Below are positions 6,125 through 7,199 of a DNA stretch of 7,199 nt, piece after piece; position 1 is the first letter of the stretch; every line of letters begins with the position of its first letter. Source of the DNA: UBA9547 sp044349205 (GTDB lineage Bacteria > Bacteroidota > Bacteroidia > Cytophagales > UBA9547); NCBI GenBank assembly GCA_044349205.1, contig JBIKRJ010000125.1:1-7199 (forward strand). The letters are read 5' to 3'. The notes under the pieces are model-generated. The model saw only the letters and a list, made by a program, of their open reading frames with translations, was not told the DNA's origin and made no database searches. The translations under genes and the position numbers were made by a program.

Positions 6125-7199
6125 TTAATAGCCTTGTTTGTCGTCAAAATCGTCCATCAATAGGCCTTTTGTTTTTTCTAAGATTCTGACAAAAAAATCA
6201 TTAAAGCCAGTTTTTTTGAGATTGGAGACTTCTTGCCTGTCAGTTCCTTTTTGACTTACCATCACTTCTTTTTTATCCTTGCTCGAAGTAGCAGCAAATT
6301 CGTAGGAATGAAATCCAACCAAGACCAAACCTACTGCGGTGGCATACATTGGACTTTTTACGGCATCTACACGGCCTTTACCCAAGTGTTCGTTGGGGTA
6401 TCCTATTCTCACATCCATTCCAGTAACATATTCAAACAATTGCTTGCAGTTTTGCAATTGCGAACCACCACCTGTGATGACAATGCCACCCGTCAGGCGA
6501 TTTTCTAAACCCGTTTGCGAAATTTCAGAGTACACAAATTCGATAATCTCTTTCATGCGCGCCTCGATAATGTAGGCCAAATTTTTCACCGAAATTTCTT
6601 TGTCGGGGCGATTGCGCAACCCTGGAATGGAGATGATTTCGTTGGAATTGGCTTCTGTTGCTATCGCCCGCCCAAACTTTATTTTCAGCTGTTCTGCCTG
6701 ATTGTACATGAGCTTGCAGCCTTCTTTCACATCTTGGGTTATGATGTTACCACCCAAAGGAATGACCGCCGTGTGGCGAATGACCCCTTCGTAGAAAATA
6801 GCCACATCGGTAGTACCACCGCCTATGTCTACCAGCACTACACCTGCCTCTTTTTCATCTTCCTCCAAAACAGAAAGGCTAGATGCAAGCGGTTCCAAAA
6901 CCAGCTCTACTATTTCAAGATTGGACTTTTGTACACATTTTTTAATGTTGTTGATGGCTCCAATTTGGGCTGTTATCACATGGAAGTCGGCTGAAAGGCG
7001 AGTGCCGGCCATACCCACAGGGTCTTTTATTTCATGTTCATCGTCTACCATGTAGCTTTGCGGCATTACGTGAATAATTTCATCTCCTGGCGGGATAACA
7101 ATTCTGTGCATGTCGTTCCCCAAACGTCTGATGTCATTTTCTGTGATTTCCTCATCGGGAGATTCACGCAAAATGCTATTTGTGTTTAGGGTACTTCGA
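6125..7199 (-). CDS. ftsA: Cell division protein FtsA (actin-like membrane anchor of FtsZ), 5' end missing
   Basis: FtsA is an actin-fold ATPase that tethers FtsZ to the inner face of the cytoplasmic membrane and recruits later division proteins. About 357 residues are visible. The frame stays open to the right edge (STLNTNSI precedes LRESPDEE), so the TTG at 7171 is not a real start; roughly 80-100 N-terminal residues, including the first phosphate loop, lie outside. Counting from that TTG codon as residue 1, subdomain 1C covers about 4-68 (SPDEEITENDIRRLGNDMHR, then HVMPQSYMVDD and DPVGMAGTRL). Phosphate-2 motif VDIGGGTTDVAIF is at 114-126, a further conserved LGGNIITQDV at 139-148, and the adenosine motif GGIVITGGGSQL at 218-229. 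The C-terminus has an amphipathic, membrane-targeting-like helix (FNDFFVRILEKTKGLL, 323-338) followed by an acidic DDFDDKQGY. ftsZ follows after 47 bp, so the pair is probably one operon. No internal promoter before ftsZ is evident. Confidence 0.96.
   Translation of the reverse strand, partial: RSTLNTNSILRESPDEEITENDIRRLGNDMHRIVIPPGDEIIHVMPQSYMVDDEHEIKDPVGMAGTRLSADFHVITAQIGAINNIKKCVQKSNLEIVELVLEPLASSLSVLEEDEKEAGVVLVDIGGGTTDVAIFYEGVIRHTAVIPLGGNIITQDVKEGCKLMYNQAEQLKIKFGRAIATEANSNEIISIPGLRNRPDKEISVKNLAYIIEARMKEIIEFVYSEISQTGLENRLTGGIVITGGGSQLQNCKQLFEYVTGMDVRIGYPNEHLGKGRVDAVKSPMYATAVGLVLVGFHSYEFAATSSKDKKEVMVSQKGTDRQEVSNLKKTGFNDFFVRILEKTKGLLMDDFDDKQGY

Noticed and set aside
6515..6994. 159-codon open frame on the plus strand
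   Set aside because: Antisense to conserved FtsA motifs, with no promoter, no recognisable domain and no independent support.
7169..7171. TTG as the start of ftsA
   Set aside because: The frame is open to the window edge with FtsA-like residues before it, and the first phosphate-binding motif would be missing; the gene is simply cut by the window.

Overview
The window looks like a chromosomal segment of a member of the Bacteroidota. Four things point there: the C-terminal layout of FtsZ (an internal VPTYLRKQ peptide and an LHDNVD end), a GH57 amylase of the type common in that phylum, promoter-like sites of the TTTG / TAnnTTTG kind, and start codons without Shine-Dalgarno sequences. Base composition is moderately AT-rich and looks even throughout. 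I cannot place the organism below phylum level.

All recognisable genes lie on the minus strand, so transcription runs from high to low coordinates. In that order they are: ftsA (5' end cut off by the window edge), a 47-bp spacer, ftsZ, a strong intrinsic terminator, a cytoplasmic GH57 alpha-amylase-like gene, a 97-bp gap holding a likely promoter, hisC, then 5 bp further on a secreted GH20 beta-N-acetylhexosaminidase. After that come a weak terminator candidate, a good promoter, and the first codons of an RluA-type pseudouridine synthase that runs off the left edge.

ftsA and ftsZ form the end of a division (dcw-type) cluster: FtsA anchors FtsZ filaments to the membrane and FtsZ builds the ring. 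The terminator separates this unit from the metabolic genes. GH57 probably acts on internal alpha-glucan. hisC and the hexosaminidase are spaced as one operon although their functions are not obviously related. The pseudouridine synthase has its own promoter.

There is no sign of mobile elements, CRISPR, tRNA, rRNA or defence genes. I see no convincing undescribed system. The points most worth a second look are an 11-nt complementarity between the ftsZ leader and the loop of the ftsZ terminator, the tight hisC-hexosaminidase coupling, and the two conserved peptides at the FtsZ C-terminus.
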